Part shown: positions 34,982 through 42,585 of the stretch, piece by piece
Layout of the letters: every line of letters starts with the position of its first letter
How positions within the stretch are numbered: position 1 is the stretch's first letter
Source of the DNA: Dysgonomonas gadei ATCC BAA-286
GTDB taxonomy: Bacteria; Bacteroidota; Bacteroidia; Bacteroidales; Dysgonomonadaceae
Reading direction: 5' to 3'
DNA length: 64,000 nt
Assembly (NCBI RefSeq): GCF_000213555.1
Contig: NZ_GL891982.1
Span: 209,910 to 273,909, forward strand
Translations under genes and position numbers: made by a program
Notes under the pieces: model-generated
The model's database searches: none
Told to the model about the DNA's origin: nothing
The model's input: the letters and a program-made list of their open reading frames with translations, nothing else

Positions 34982-35194
34982 TCATATTTCTTTATTATCG
35001 ATCAGACTTAAAACAAATCCTCCTATCAATGCACCATAGCTGCAATTAACCCAACATTCGGCCGATAATGGATAAGTACCCCAATAACATGCAAAATAGA
35101 ACCAATAGACAAAACCTATAATTATTCCGGCTAATATGCCCAACAATATGGTACTATTATTCGATATGAAAGCCAATACCTTATTCATAATCAA
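34982..35194 (-). CDS. Small membrane protein, two hydrophobic segments
   Basis: A 70-residue protein with membrane segments at about 12-33 (STILLGILAGIIIGFVYWF) and 48-64 (CSYGALIGGFVLSLI), and two Cys residues (near 41 and 48) between the first segment and the start of the second. No family is recognised. It lies 6 bp after lpxC in the TetR-linked operon, so it is surely cotranscribed with lpxC. It may modulate or tether an operon enzyme; no direct evidence. Confidence 0.65.
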   Translation of the reverse strand: MIMNKVLAFISNNSTILLGILAGIIIGFVYWFYFACYWGTYPLSAECWVNCSYGALIGGFVLSLIDNKEI

Positions 35195-35200
35195 AATTGT

Positions 35201-36184
35201 TTAGGGACGATTCCAATAAAATTGTCCGGTATGTACCGGTTCTGCAAGCATAGCAACTTTCGTTGGCTTAGATTCTTTCATGGCTTCGCGTATAGCTCTG
35301 GCAAACAGATTATTGATTTTGTGTCCGGGGCAATTTGCGATAATTTTCCCTTTTATAAAATGACCGACCAATGATATATCACCTATAATATCAAGTAGTT
35401 TATGTCTGGCCGGCTCGTTAGGATAAAGTAACGGCTTATTCATGATATATCCTAATTTATTGGCATCCTTTCTCTTCACTCCCATTACATCGGCAAGATG
35501 GTCGAGATTATCTTGTTCGATAGGTTTGTCGTATATCACGATAGCATTGTCCAAATCTCCGCCTTTAACCAGATTATTTTGTAGCAAAGGTTCTATTTCG
35601 CGGACAAAAACGAATGTCCGGGCAGAAGCAAAGTCTCTTGTAAATTCCGACAGATCGTTGAGGCTTGCATCCTGCCGCCTTAATAAAGCTGAATTGAATG
35701 AGATATGCGATTGAATACTGAATGAATCATCAGGCAATAAAAGCATCGAAGACCCGGTAGCTTTATCTACCACTTTGATTCTTTTCCGCTTGAATGTTAT
35801 ATACTTTCTTACAGCATTCTGCTGTTGTATTCCTATTTCTTTTATTTTACTTACATAAGCTATGGAACTTCCATCCAGAATGGGAAATTCCGGAGCATCC
35901 ACGTCTATCAGGCAGTTGTCTATTTCACATGCATACAATGCTGCCAATGCATGTTCTACAGTACTTACCTGCACCCCGTTGGCCGACAATACCGTACCTC
36001 GCTGTGTGGCCGATACGTTCTCGGCCAAGGCATCTATTACAGGCTGTCCCAACACATCGGTACGTCTGATTTTGTAACCATGGTTTTCAGGTGCAGGATT
36101 GAACGTGATGTTGATACTTAACCCGGTATGCAACCCTTTTCCACTCAGTGAAAAACTATTCTTTAAAGTTCTTTGATTAACCAT
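35201..36184 (-). CDS. lpxC: Stand-alone UDP-3-O-acyl-N-acetylglucosamine deacetylase (LpxC)
   Basis: The 327-residue protein carries both LpxC repeats and all main catalytic residues. His78 (STVEHALAAL), His261 and Asp265 (ARHKLLDIIGD) fit the zinc ligands, and His288 (CPGHKINN) fits the catalytic His. The spacing His261-His288 equals that of the E. coli pair His238-His265. It should remove the acetyl group in the first committed step of lipid A synthesis. The usual Bacteroidota protein is a bifunctional LpxC-FabZ fusion of about 460 residues; this one ends after the LpxC part. It sits in a TetR-linked operon with a FabH-type enzyme and OMPLA, not with lpxD/lpxA. It may therefore be a second, conditional copy, or have a different N-acyl substrate. 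Confidence 0.88.
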   Translation of the reverse strand: MVNQRTLKNSFSLSGKGLHTGLSINITFNPAPENHGYKIRRTDVLGQPVIDALAENVSATQRGTVLSANGVQVSTVEHALAALYACEIDNCLIDVDAPEFPILDGSSIAYVSKIKEIGIQQQNAVRKYITFKRKRIKVVDKATGSSMLLLPDDSFSIQSHISFNSALLRRQDASLNDLSEFTRDFASARTFVFVREIEPLLQNNLVKGGDLDNAIVIYDKPIEQDNLDHLADVMGVKRKDANKLGYIMNKPLLYPNEPARHKLLDIIGDISLVGHFIKGKIIANCPGHKINNLFARAIREAMKESKPTKVAMLAEPVHTGQFYWNRP

Positions 36185-36211
36185 AACAAATCTTTTTATT
36201 GTTTTTGTATC

Positions 36212-37159
36212 TTAAGGCATTGTTAATAAGCAGGCACCAGCAGAATATCCTCCACCGAACACCGATATGCATACCAGGTCTCCCGACCGGAACTTATCTG
36301 TATTCTGAGCATATACCAACAGAGCGCTGGCTGAGCCTGTGTTGCCCAATTCTTCTATATTGGATAATATTACATCGTCACTCAGATCGAGCTGTCTGGT
36401 TACATTTTTCAATATTCTCATATTAGCCTGATGGCCGATGAAATAAGTTAACCTGTCGAGAGAGTATCCGCTATTCTCCACTATTTCTTTCGTATTTTGT
36501 GATATGTAGTTACAAGCATACATAAATACATCTTTTCCATGCGGCATTTGTAACCCGCCATTAGCCGGAGTAAGGAAAACACCTTCTGGGCCTAATCCTA
36601 CATGCCCCAGGCCCTGAGTCGTAATATCAATAATATGAGGGTCCTTTTCGGTTTGTGCTGTGTCGGAGAAGAAATATGCAACCGCACCATCTCCCCACAA
36701 ATGTCCCGACATGCAATCGGTGTCATCCGAATAGGTCGAATTCCGGTCGGCACAAATCAACAAAGCCTTACTAGCTATTTGTGACGAAAAAAACGAGTAT
36801 ATAATTTCCATCGCATTGATAGCAGACGAACAGGCGGATGATACATAAAATACTTTAGCATCGGATATATTATATTCCCGTTGGATATAATGTCCGGCAG
36901 TAGCAATCGTATCGGACGGTGTGTACGAAGCAAATACTATCAGATCCACTTCATTGATATCGTATGGCAGTTTAGGCAAAGCATTATTTACAGCTTCTGC
37001 GCACATATAGTTCATTGTTTCTTTCTCGGTTGCCCGGGAACGTGAGCGTATACCGGTTCTTTGCAAAATCCAGTCACTGGTAAGACCGTTCACTTCTTTG
37101 AAATAGTCATTAGTAACTCTTGTGGGTGGGATATAGTACCCTGTTGCATTAATATACAT
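36212..37159 (-). CDS. FabH-type 3-oxoacyl-ACP synthase III
   Basis: A 315-residue condensing enzyme with a complete KAS III triad: Cys110 (YVSSACSSAINA), His243 (IGHQANMRI) and Asn273 (LGNTGSAS), almost the spacing of E. coli FabH (112/244/274). It condenses an acyl-CoA or acyl-ACP starter with malonyl-ACP. I chose the start MYINATGYYIPP (37159). An in-frame ATG at 37195 would add 12 residues and overlap the kinase gene by 17 bp. Its place between an LPS-kinase-like gene and lpxC, not in a fab cluster, suggests that it supplies a special acyl chain for an envelope lipid. Homology alone cannot exclude ordinary fatty-acid priming. Confidence 0.88.
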   Translation of the reverse strand: MYINATGYYIPPTRVTNDYFKEVNGLTSDWILQRTGIRSRSRATEKETMNYMCAEAVNNALPKLPYDINEVDLIVFASYTPSDTIATAGHYIQREYNISDAKVFYVSSACSSAINAMEIIYSFFSSQIASKALLICADRNSTYSDDTDCMSGHLWGDGAVAYFFSDTAQTEKDPHIIDITTQGLGHVGLGPEGVFLTPANGGLQMPHGKDVFMYACNYISQNTKEIVENSGYSLDRLTYFIGHQANMRILKNVTRQLDLSDDVILSNIEELGNTGSASALLVYAQNTDKFRSGDLVCISVFGGGYSAGACLLTMP

Positions 37160-37178
37160 ATTCTGTATGTTTAAATTC

Positions 37179-37919
37179 TCAATATTGGTTTTCACATTCG
37201 GGATGACGCAGCAAATATTTTTTCCAAAAACGCCTGTTGTACAGATGTATTAGTTTCTGGCATATTTTTTCATCATATTTACGGATTTTTGAATATTCTT
37301 CACCAATATAATCCAGTGTATTATCATTGGCCTTGATACGTTTGAAGCTTCTGCAACTATCCAGCAAACTGATGTTTTTGAACGACATCCGGTTGAGGTC
37401 TACCAGATAAAACTGATAGCCGTCCTCGGTTGTTTTATAGAGGATATTTCCAGGTGAATAATCTTTATGAAATATTCCTTTCTTATGTATTTCGGCAGTG
37501 AACATTGTAAAGGCCTGTATCAATCCCTTACTTTCTTCTTCTGTTTGCCTATATACTTCTTTCATCGTGCCTTGTACCTCCTCATGTATGGAAATATAGT
37601 ATGACTCCGACAATAATCTGTTTTCGCATATATCTATATATGCGATGGGCTCGGGTGTATTTATTCCCTTATCCAGGACATACCGTGCATTATTAAAAGA
37701 TCTTTCAGCCTTAGACTTTCTGATATATTTATACACAAAGCGATTGATCTGTATAGGCCTTTTAAAAGATTTTACATTTACCATAAAACCATTTATCCGG
37801 AACAACTTGATTGTATTACGTGCATTATATACCAGTTCGCCTTCTTGAGAAAAAATCTCCGGGATCGAATGTATAAATTCCGAAAGTTCGTTATATTTAG
37901 GATTGATACATAGTTTCAT
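37179..37919 (-). CDS. InaA/WaaP-type lipopolysaccharide or lipid kinase
   Basis: A 246-residue protein kinase-like enzyme of the lipopolysaccharide kinase group. His151-Asp153-Asn158 in HKDYSPGNIL is the catalytic loop and Asp174 in LVDLNRM takes the place of the DFG Asp. A Lys at about 50 (VNVKSF) fits the ATP-binding Lys. Family members such as KdkA, WaaP and InaA phosphorylate Kdo or heptose of LPS; here the acceptor is not known. The start overlaps the stop of the thioredoxin-fold gene by ATGA, and it is followed by the FabH-type gene. Linkage with lpxC supports an LPS or lipid A substrate. Confidence 0.8.
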   Translation of the reverse strand: MKLCINPKYNELSEFIHSIPEIFSQEGELVYNARNTIKLFRINGFMVNVKSFKRPIQINRFVYKYIRKSKAERSFNNARYVLDKGINTPEPIAYIDICENRLLSESYYISIHEEVQGTMKEVYRQTEEESKGLIQAFTMFTAEIHKKGIFHKDYSPGNILYKTTEDGYQFYLVDLNRMSFKNISLLDSCRSFKRIKANDNTLDYIGEEYSKIRKYDEKICQKLIHLYNRRFWKKYLLRHPECENQY

Positions 37920-38350
37920 TTTGTAACTCTGTTGTAAATGATTTTTAAATTAGACTCCGGAATAACTCCCAAAATCCGTTCTCTCTCTTTTCCTTCTTTG
38001 AATATCAGTATACTCGGAACCCCTGATATACGATACTCTGCTTCCAGAGCGGCAAATTCAGCAATATTTACTTTATAATAGTTAATTTTTTCTCTATCGT
38101 CTACAGGTAATCGGTTGAGATTATACTCCATTTTGTCACACAATTCTGAATTTTCTTTATAAAAAAGTACAAATCCGGAACCTGTATGGATTGCTTCATC
38201 AAATGTTTTATCGTTCAGTTCTACAAAACGGCTGTCTTCAACATTACCCGGAATACTGTTTACAGCCCAGGTCCCCATAATATTTGTAACTATGCTTAAT
38301 ATTATAAGCATCAACCCGAAATGCCATGCCTGAAGTTTAAAAGTTTTCAT
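37916..38350 (-). CDS. Membrane-anchored thioredoxin-fold protein with SxxC active site
   Basis: A 144-residue protein with one N-terminal membrane helix (about 11-30) and a periplasmic thioredoxin fold. The position of the CxxC motif reads Ser68-Glu-Leu-Cys71, so the nucleophilic first Cys is lost while the second remains. The cis-proline loop is kept (ISGVPSILIF, Pro112) and EKINYYKVNI fits the central strand. It cannot be a normal dithiol oxidoreductase; a chaperone, a monothiol or a tethering role is likely. The stop overlaps the kinase start by ATGA, showing tight coupling. Confidence 0.75.
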   Translation of the reverse strand: MKTFKLQAWHFGLMLIILSIVTNIMGTWAVNSIPGNVEDSRFVELNDKTFDEAIHTGSGFVLFYKENSELCDKMEYNLNRLPVDDREKINYYKVNIAEFAALEAEYRISGVPSILIFKEGKERERILGVIPESNLKIIYNRVTK

Positions 38351-38443
38351 TACTGTTTAGTTTAATAAAAAAATTTAATGCTGCGCTTCCCTACAGGAGC
38401 TATCAGCCATAGTTATGCTTCAAAAGATGCAATCGTACTAAAC

Positions 38444-39340
38444 CTAGAAGAGACTATAAAAATCGGGTTTAATACATATTCCCACCCGGATATTCATCGA
38501 ATATTTATCATAATCCAGCAAGCTCTCACCGTATCCATGAAAGAAACGGGCAAAAATATACTGGTTCGCTTTCTCCGATATCCTGAAACTTGCCGTGAGT
38601 GTTGTATTGATATTGCCAAATCCTCTTTTGGGGTTTAAATCTGCGGATAACCACCATTTGTGTTTATCGCTTATATAGTTTATCGACAGGTAACCTAATC
38701 CTCTATAGTCGATCAGATCTTTATTATTGCCTCCGTCCACATAAGGTATCCAAAATTCACCGGATAAATTGAAGCGTGCGTTGAAATAATATTTCATGGA
38801 TATGCTTAAATAATTCCAGCTACGCGAATCTTCCCCGTCGCGTCCGTTCGATTCATGTTTCAGTTGGGCAAACATTGCTCCCACCAGCTTTTTATCATGA
38901 AATATGTATTTTCCCAAACCCAAACCCGGGTTATAATTTGTATCCCTGAAAGGACTGGATTCAGCATATATATCCCAAAACGATCTCTGGGTATATGTCA
39001 GATAAGCAAATGTTTTGAACGGAAGCACACTCTTTGTCAGACGTTGTCTTATACTTATCTGAAAACTGGCGTCGGCCGAACTGTTCGTAATTTCCTCATT
39101 CAACGGTACTCCCGTCACAAAGTATGTATCTTTATATACTGCAAACGAAGGCATTCGGTCGGCCATTTTTATGGCTTCACTTTCCGATATTTCAAAATGT
39201 CTGGGTTTGAATATATTAGGATCCCGCATGGCTACAGTATATTGCTCCCTGATACTGTCATTAGCATACAGCAAATCGTCCTGAGCTGATAGAGAGACTG
39301 ATATTATTGCTAATAAAATAAATAAATAGATTTTCCGCAT
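38444..39340 (-). CDS. pldA: Outer-membrane phospholipase A (OMPLA)
   Basis: A 298-residue outer-membrane beta-barrel with a signal peptide (MRKIYLFILLAIISVSLSA). His162, Ser164 and Asn176 in KHESNGR...SRSWN have exactly the spacing of the OMPLA triad (E. coli His142/Ser144/Asn156), and GYGESLLDYDKY near the C-terminus is a further family signature. OMPLA hydrolyses phospholipids that have reached the outer leaflet. It lies second in the TetR-linked operon, 81 bp after the small protein gene and 93 bp before the thioredoxin-fold gene. Placement with lpxC and a lipid kinase suggests outer-membrane asymmetry repair. Confidence 0.93.
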   Translation of the reverse strand: MRKIYLFILLAIISVSLSAQDDLLYANDSIREQYTVAMRDPNIFKPRHFEISESEAIKMADRMPSFAVYKDTYFVTGVPLNEEITNSSADASFQISIRQRLTKSVLPFKTFAYLTYTQRSFWDIYAESSPFRDTNYNPGLGLGKYIFHDKKLVGAMFAQLKHESNGRDGEDSRSWNYLSISMKYYFNARFNLSGEFWIPYVDGGNNKDLIDYRGLGYLSINYISDKHKWWLSADLNPKRGFGNINTTLTASFRISEKANQYIFARFFHGYGESLLDYDKYSMNIRVGICIKPDFYSLF

Positions 39341-39421
39341 AAGTTAAAAAAATCAGCTAAATGATCCCTCACTTTTAGTTTTCTGAATATTTGTTACTAT
39401 TAATCGAAGATAATTCCCCTA

Positions 39422-39736
39422 TTAGTCGAAGATAAATTGATTAATGAATCTGTCGCTTGGCATATCTTCTTTACATTTTGTTTTGATCCCTATTTTATTC
39501 AGGATATTTTTTAGGTCGGAGTTGATTGTATCTGCATATACCAGACTGACTTTTTTAATGGCCATCAGTAACGAAAAGTAGTTATTCTCGGTACTTTCCA
39601 GTTTCAGGCTTTCAACACCTTTTACGCTTTCATCTTCTAATTCAAATAGGTTTACAGTTGTATTTTCTTGAACTCCTTTGCTGAGTGCCCCTTTTTGAGT
39701 GAGGATAGCTATTATTTTTTTCATAAAAGTTGTCAT
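39422..39736 (-). CDS. Small protein of unknown function, first gene of the TetR-linked operon
   Basis: A 104-residue soluble protein. The alternation of strands and helices (KKIIAILTQKGALSKGV, VNLFELEDESVKGVESL, then AIKKVSLVYADTINSDLKNIL and KIGIKTK) loosely resembles the NifX/dinitrogenase-cofactor-like fold, but this is a weak structural impression. There is no signal peptide. A second ATG at 39724 (MKKIIAIL) is a plausible alternative start. It begins directly after a TGAAC-N4-GTTCA operator and so is probably the most tightly regulated gene of the set. Confidence 0.65.
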   Translation of the reverse strand: MTTFMKKIIAILTQKGALSKGVQENTTVNLFELEDESVKGVESLKLESTENNYFSLLMAIKKVSLVYADTINSDLKNILNKIGIKTKCKEDMPSDRFINQFIFD

Positions 39737-39744
39737 TTGATATA

Positions 39745-39758
39745 TGAACAGTTGTTCA
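39745..39758. promoter_or_regulatory. TetR operator candidate 1 (TGAAC-AGTT-GTTCA)
   Basis: A palindrome with 5-bp arms and a 4-bp spacer; with flanking bases (39744-39759) the arms grow to 7 bp around a GT centre. It starts 9 bp upstream of the small-protein ATG, where bound repressor would block transcription or initiation. Confidence 0.75.
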
Positions 39759-39798
39759 TTTGTTTATAAAAAATAAATGCTCGATTTTATCGCATTAA

Positions 39799-39812
39799 TG
39801 AACGATAGTTCA
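39799..39812. promoter_or_regulatory. TetR operator candidate 2 (TGAAC-GATA-GTTCA)
   Basis: The same arms and spacer length as candidates 1 and 3, in the 93-bp gap between tetR and the operon, 18 bp after the tetR stop. Its centre lies 54 bp from the centre of candidate 1, about five helical turns, which would allow looping or cooperative binding. Confidence 0.75.
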
Positions 39813-39829
39813 CGGTCCTGTAAAAAAAA

Positions 39830-40444
39830 TTAAGCTTTGATCAAGCAATATAAATAATCCATCACTTCTTTTCTTCTTTCCATATCCTTTACCACATTTG
39901 TCACAAATTGGGATTCGTCACAAGTCTGGTCCGAAGTTTCTTTTACCCCCGTATTATTAAATAGTATGCACATTATCTCAACATCAATATCAGCCCTGAC
40001 CTGCTTGATTTCTATACTTTTAAGCAATGCTTTACGCCAGTGATCGAGCAAACGTCCATAGATAATCCTAAAGCGATTGACAAAATCCGGATAATGTTTC
40101 GCTGCTTGTATTATTAAAGCCGTGTAATTCAGAAAAACAGTATGCGTAACGCCTGCTCTCATAAATGCATTTGTTACGGTTTTCTGGCGCCTGTGCATGG
40201 CTTCAATTAATTCGGGTAATGTAATATCTCCTTTAATGCCATTGAGCATTTTGTCGAATATTTTGAAGAAATACTCGTCGATAACAGCAAAGAACAGTTC
40301 TTCTTTATTTTTAAAATACCGGTACATAGCTCCGCGAGACATCCCCAATTCCTCTTGCAGAACGGATATTGATGCACTATCATAACCTTTGTTCATAAAA
40401 ACATCGAAAGCTCGTCTTAATATGTATTCTCTGCTATACTTCAT
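39830..40444 (-). CDS. TetR/AcrR-family transcriptional regulator
   Basis: A 204-residue regulator. The N-terminal HTH is typical: YILRRAFDVFMNKGYDSASI, then SRGAMYRYFKNKEELF as the recognition helix. The C-terminal ligand-binding domain is helical and not specific to a known effector. It is the likely master of the downstream operon: same strand, 93 bp gap, two palindromes in the gap and one upstream of its own start, all of one design. By the usual TetR mechanism it would repress until an effector, perhaps a lipid, releases it. Confidence 0.92.
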   Translation of the reverse strand: MKYSREYILRRAFDVFMNKGYDSASISVLQEELGMSRGAMYRYFKNKEELFFAVIDEYFFKIFDKMLNGIKGDITLPELIEAMHRRQKTVTNAFMRAGVTHTVFLNYTALIIQAAKHYPDFVNRFRIIYGRLLDHWRKALLKSIEIKQVRADIDVEIMCILFNNTGVKETSDQTCDESQFVTNVVKDMERRKEVMDYLYCLIKA

Positions 40445-40465
40445 TAATTAATCATTTTAAACACG

Positions 40466-40479
40466 TGAACAATCGTTCA
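40466..40479. promoter_or_regulatory. TetR operator candidate 3 (TGAAC-AATC-GTTCA)
   Basis: It lies 21 bp upstream of the tetR start; a flanking G and C extend the arms to 6 bp (GTGAAC/GTTCAC). On the minus strand a CAATTTTG -7-like sequence sits just upstream, so the palindrome would cover the tetR transcription start. This suggests autoregulation. Confidence 0.75.
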
Positions 40480-40606
40480 CAATGCAAAATTGCGACATAA
40501 AATTCGATTGCACATTATTTTTAATGTTAAAAAATATTTTTAAATAGTATCAAAAACACATATTTCCGGTAAAGATTTGATTGATAGAGATAATTTATTT
40601 TTATTA

Positions 40607-40906
40607 TCAGGTGTTAAACCTCCAGATTTTCTCTTCTCCATCGAATGTAACACCAAACAAAGCAGGCGAAGGCAAGCGCAGATAACTAAATTGTATATCC
40701 AACGCTATTTTGGCACCGGACAGTTTCTCTACTTTGGCATTCCATTCCAGGACTTTATCATACAATTCGTTTGTTTTAGCCATATCCGACCGAGAGATTG
40801 CATTATTCAACTTCTCTACAAGATTGCTTATTTCCAACTCTTCAAATTTCTTTGCAAGTTCGTTATATTTTTCCATGTAGCGTTTCGACAGTTCTTCGGT
40901 ATCCAT
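40607..40906 (-). CDS. Hypothetical helical protein
   Basis: A roughly 100-residue acidic, coiled-coil-like protein (MDTEELSKRYMEKYNELAKKFEELEI) with a short beta tail (FSYLRLPSPALFGVTFDGEEKIW). The ATG at 40906 is my start; the frame is open to a TTG at 40954, which would add 16 coherent residues, so the start is uncertain. No signal peptide or family is recognised. It is separated by 160 bp from tetR and may be transcribed independently. Confidence 0.6.
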   Translation of the reverse strand: MDTEELSKRYMEKYNELAKKFEELEISNLVEKLNNAISRSDMAKTNELYDKVLEWNAKVEKLSGAKIALDIQFSYLRLPSPALFGVTFDGEEKIWRFNT

Positions 40907-41128
40907 AAGTATCTCATTTAGATTGTTAATAATAGTATACGTATCTATATTCAACCGTGTTACTTTTTTCTATATTAAAATAACATTTCAATGAGAAATT
41001 AAGTTTAGAACCGAGCCAGAATAATTGATTGTAATACTCTTTAAACATCCTATTATTTCGTATTTTCCGGCTTTCTTCGTTAATTTGCATTTACAACCAA
41101 TAGCTGATTATCTAGAATAACAAAATTA

Positions 41129-41752
41129 GTGGCAAAGAAAAATTTTTATGTAGTGTGGAATGGCGTAACTCCCGGGGTGTATTCGTCATGGAATGAGGCG
41201 AAAGCACAAATAGAAGGGTATGAGGGAGCTATTTATAAATCTTTCCCCACCAAAGAGGAAGCGGAAAAAGCGTATAATGATAATCCATGGCTATACATAG
41301 GAAAAAAAGCAGAAAAGAAGAAAGTCTCCATTCATAATATACCCGAAATCATAAAAAACAGCTTGTCTGTGGATGCCGCTTGCAGCGGAAATCCAGGCCT
41401 ATTGGAATACAGAGGTGTGTACGTGCAGACCGGAGAACAGGTATTCCATCAGGGACCGTTTGAGAAAGGAACAAATAATATAGGTGAATTCCTGGCTCTG
41501 GTACATGGCCTGGCTTTGCTAAAACAGAAGAAGTTTAAAATCCCTATCTATTCGGATAGCGCCAATGCCATAAAATGGGTGAAAGAGAAAAAGTGTAAAA
41601 CAAAATTGGAAAGACTACCCGAAAATGAATCTTTATTCTACATGATAGAACGTGCCGAGAAATGGCTGCGGGACAATACGTACACTACTCAGATAATAAA
41701 GTGGAAAACGGACGAATGGGGCGAAATCCCTGCCGATTTCGGACGAAAATGA
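41129..41752 (+). CDS. rnhA: Ribonuclease HI with N-terminal hybrid-binding domain
   Basis: A 207-residue enzyme with a GTG start. The N-terminal module (KNFYVVWNGVTPGVYSSW) is the RNase H1/caulimovirus viroplasmin RNA-DNA hybrid-binding domain. The C-terminal RNase H fold has carboxylates in SVDAACSGNPG, NIGEFLALVHG, YSDSANAI and ADFGRK, matching the DEDD-type metal site. It degrades RNA in RNA:DNA hybrids. The GTG start fits the conserved N-terminus exactly, with no better ATG upstream. It is followed convergently by an unknown secreted protein gene with an 8-bp gap. Confidence 0.95.
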   Translation: MAKKNFYVVWNGVTPGVYSSWNEAKAQIEGYEGAIYKSFPTKEEAEKAYNDNPWLYIGKKAEKKKVSIHNIPEIIKNSLSVDAACSGNPGLLEYRGVYVQTGEQVFHQGPFEKGTNNIGEFLALVHGLALLKQKKFKIPIYSDSANAIKWVKEKKCKTKLERLPENESLFYMIERAEKWLRDNTYTTQIIKWKTDEWGEIPADFGRK

Positions 41753-41760
41753 CTTTAAAA

Positions 41761-42354
41761 CTAGCTAGTCCACGGATTCACTGACATCAGAAATCTCCAT
41801 TTGTCCATATCATACTTATACAAGTAATATTTTCCATATGCGCATTCGTACCCGCAGGTATAAACTTTGTAAATAATAACATATTCCTTATTACGCGAGA
41901 ACAAAGGAACGGAATAATAATTCACATCCGTATAATCTTTTTTCTTGGCCGGTAGCATTTTTTTGCCGGACAAACCCTTATGCCAGACTGAATCCTTGAT
42001 GGATATAAACTGTTCATAAAAATAATCTTTATCAGCCTGCGTAAACAGCGTATCCAGGCCGGAGGATTTTTTGAACAGGTATTTATTGTCAGGTTCCAGA
42101 TGACTGATATCGTATTCTCCTATATATTTGCTGATAAAGTTAGTTGTATCCCACGGTAGTATTTTAACAGATACTTTTTTGTTGTTCCTAAGAAACTTTA
42201 TTTCAGATTTTTTATCATTACTGGTCATCCAGTTCAGGAAGCCGTAAATCTCCTCATCAGAAATAATAGTACTATAGGTATGAGTTTGTGCCTGTACAAT
42301 ACCGGATTGCACAAAAAAGATGATATAGAAAACAAGTAAACTCCTGAGCAGCAT
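41761..42354 (-). CDS. Secreted hypothetical protein
   Basis: The start at 42354 gives 197 residues with a good signal peptide (MLLRSLLVFYIIFFVQSGIVQA). Seven more codons are open upstream to 42375. The mature part is mixed and includes two Cys in CGYECAYGKYYLYKY near the C-terminus, possibly a disulfide. It is probably periplasmic. No family recognised. It converges with rnhA. Confidence 0.7.
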   Translation of the reverse strand: MLLRSLLVFYIIFFVQSGIVQAQTHTYSTIISDEEIYGFLNWMTSNDKKSEIKFLRNNKKVSVKILPWDTTNFISKYIGEYDISHLEPDNKYLFKKSSGLDTLFTQADKDYFYEQFISIKDSVWHKGLSGKKMLPAKKKDYTDVNYYSVPLFSRNKEYVIIYKVYTCGYECAYGKYYLYKYDMDKWRFLMSVNPWTS

Positions 42355-42585
42355 ATCTATTTGAGTTTGTGTCAAAGATAATAAAAATAAAGAATTAAGA
42401 ATAACGTGTTTACCCGTATCTTGTATCTCGTCTACATGTAATTCGTAACTAATAACAAAACCATCAATCTCTACTTCCGATCGGCTAAAATAATTAACCT
42501 TTTGGAAATCATCAGATATAACTTTATATAAAAAAATTACTTATATTTTCTTACTTTTTCTTATTCCCGAACAGCAAAAAAATGC

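Noticed and set aside
37160..37195. Earlier start of the FabH-type gene
   Set aside because: The extra 12 residues are not FabH-like and overlap the kinase gene; kept as an alternative only.
39422..39736. Confident NifX/dinitrogenase-cofactor assignment
   Set aside because: The resemblance is only a strand-helix impression with no diagnostic residues.
40907..40954. TTG-initiated extension of the helical hypothetical protein
   Set aside because: The residues are plausible, but a TTG start without a ribosome-binding signal is less likely than the ATG at 40906.
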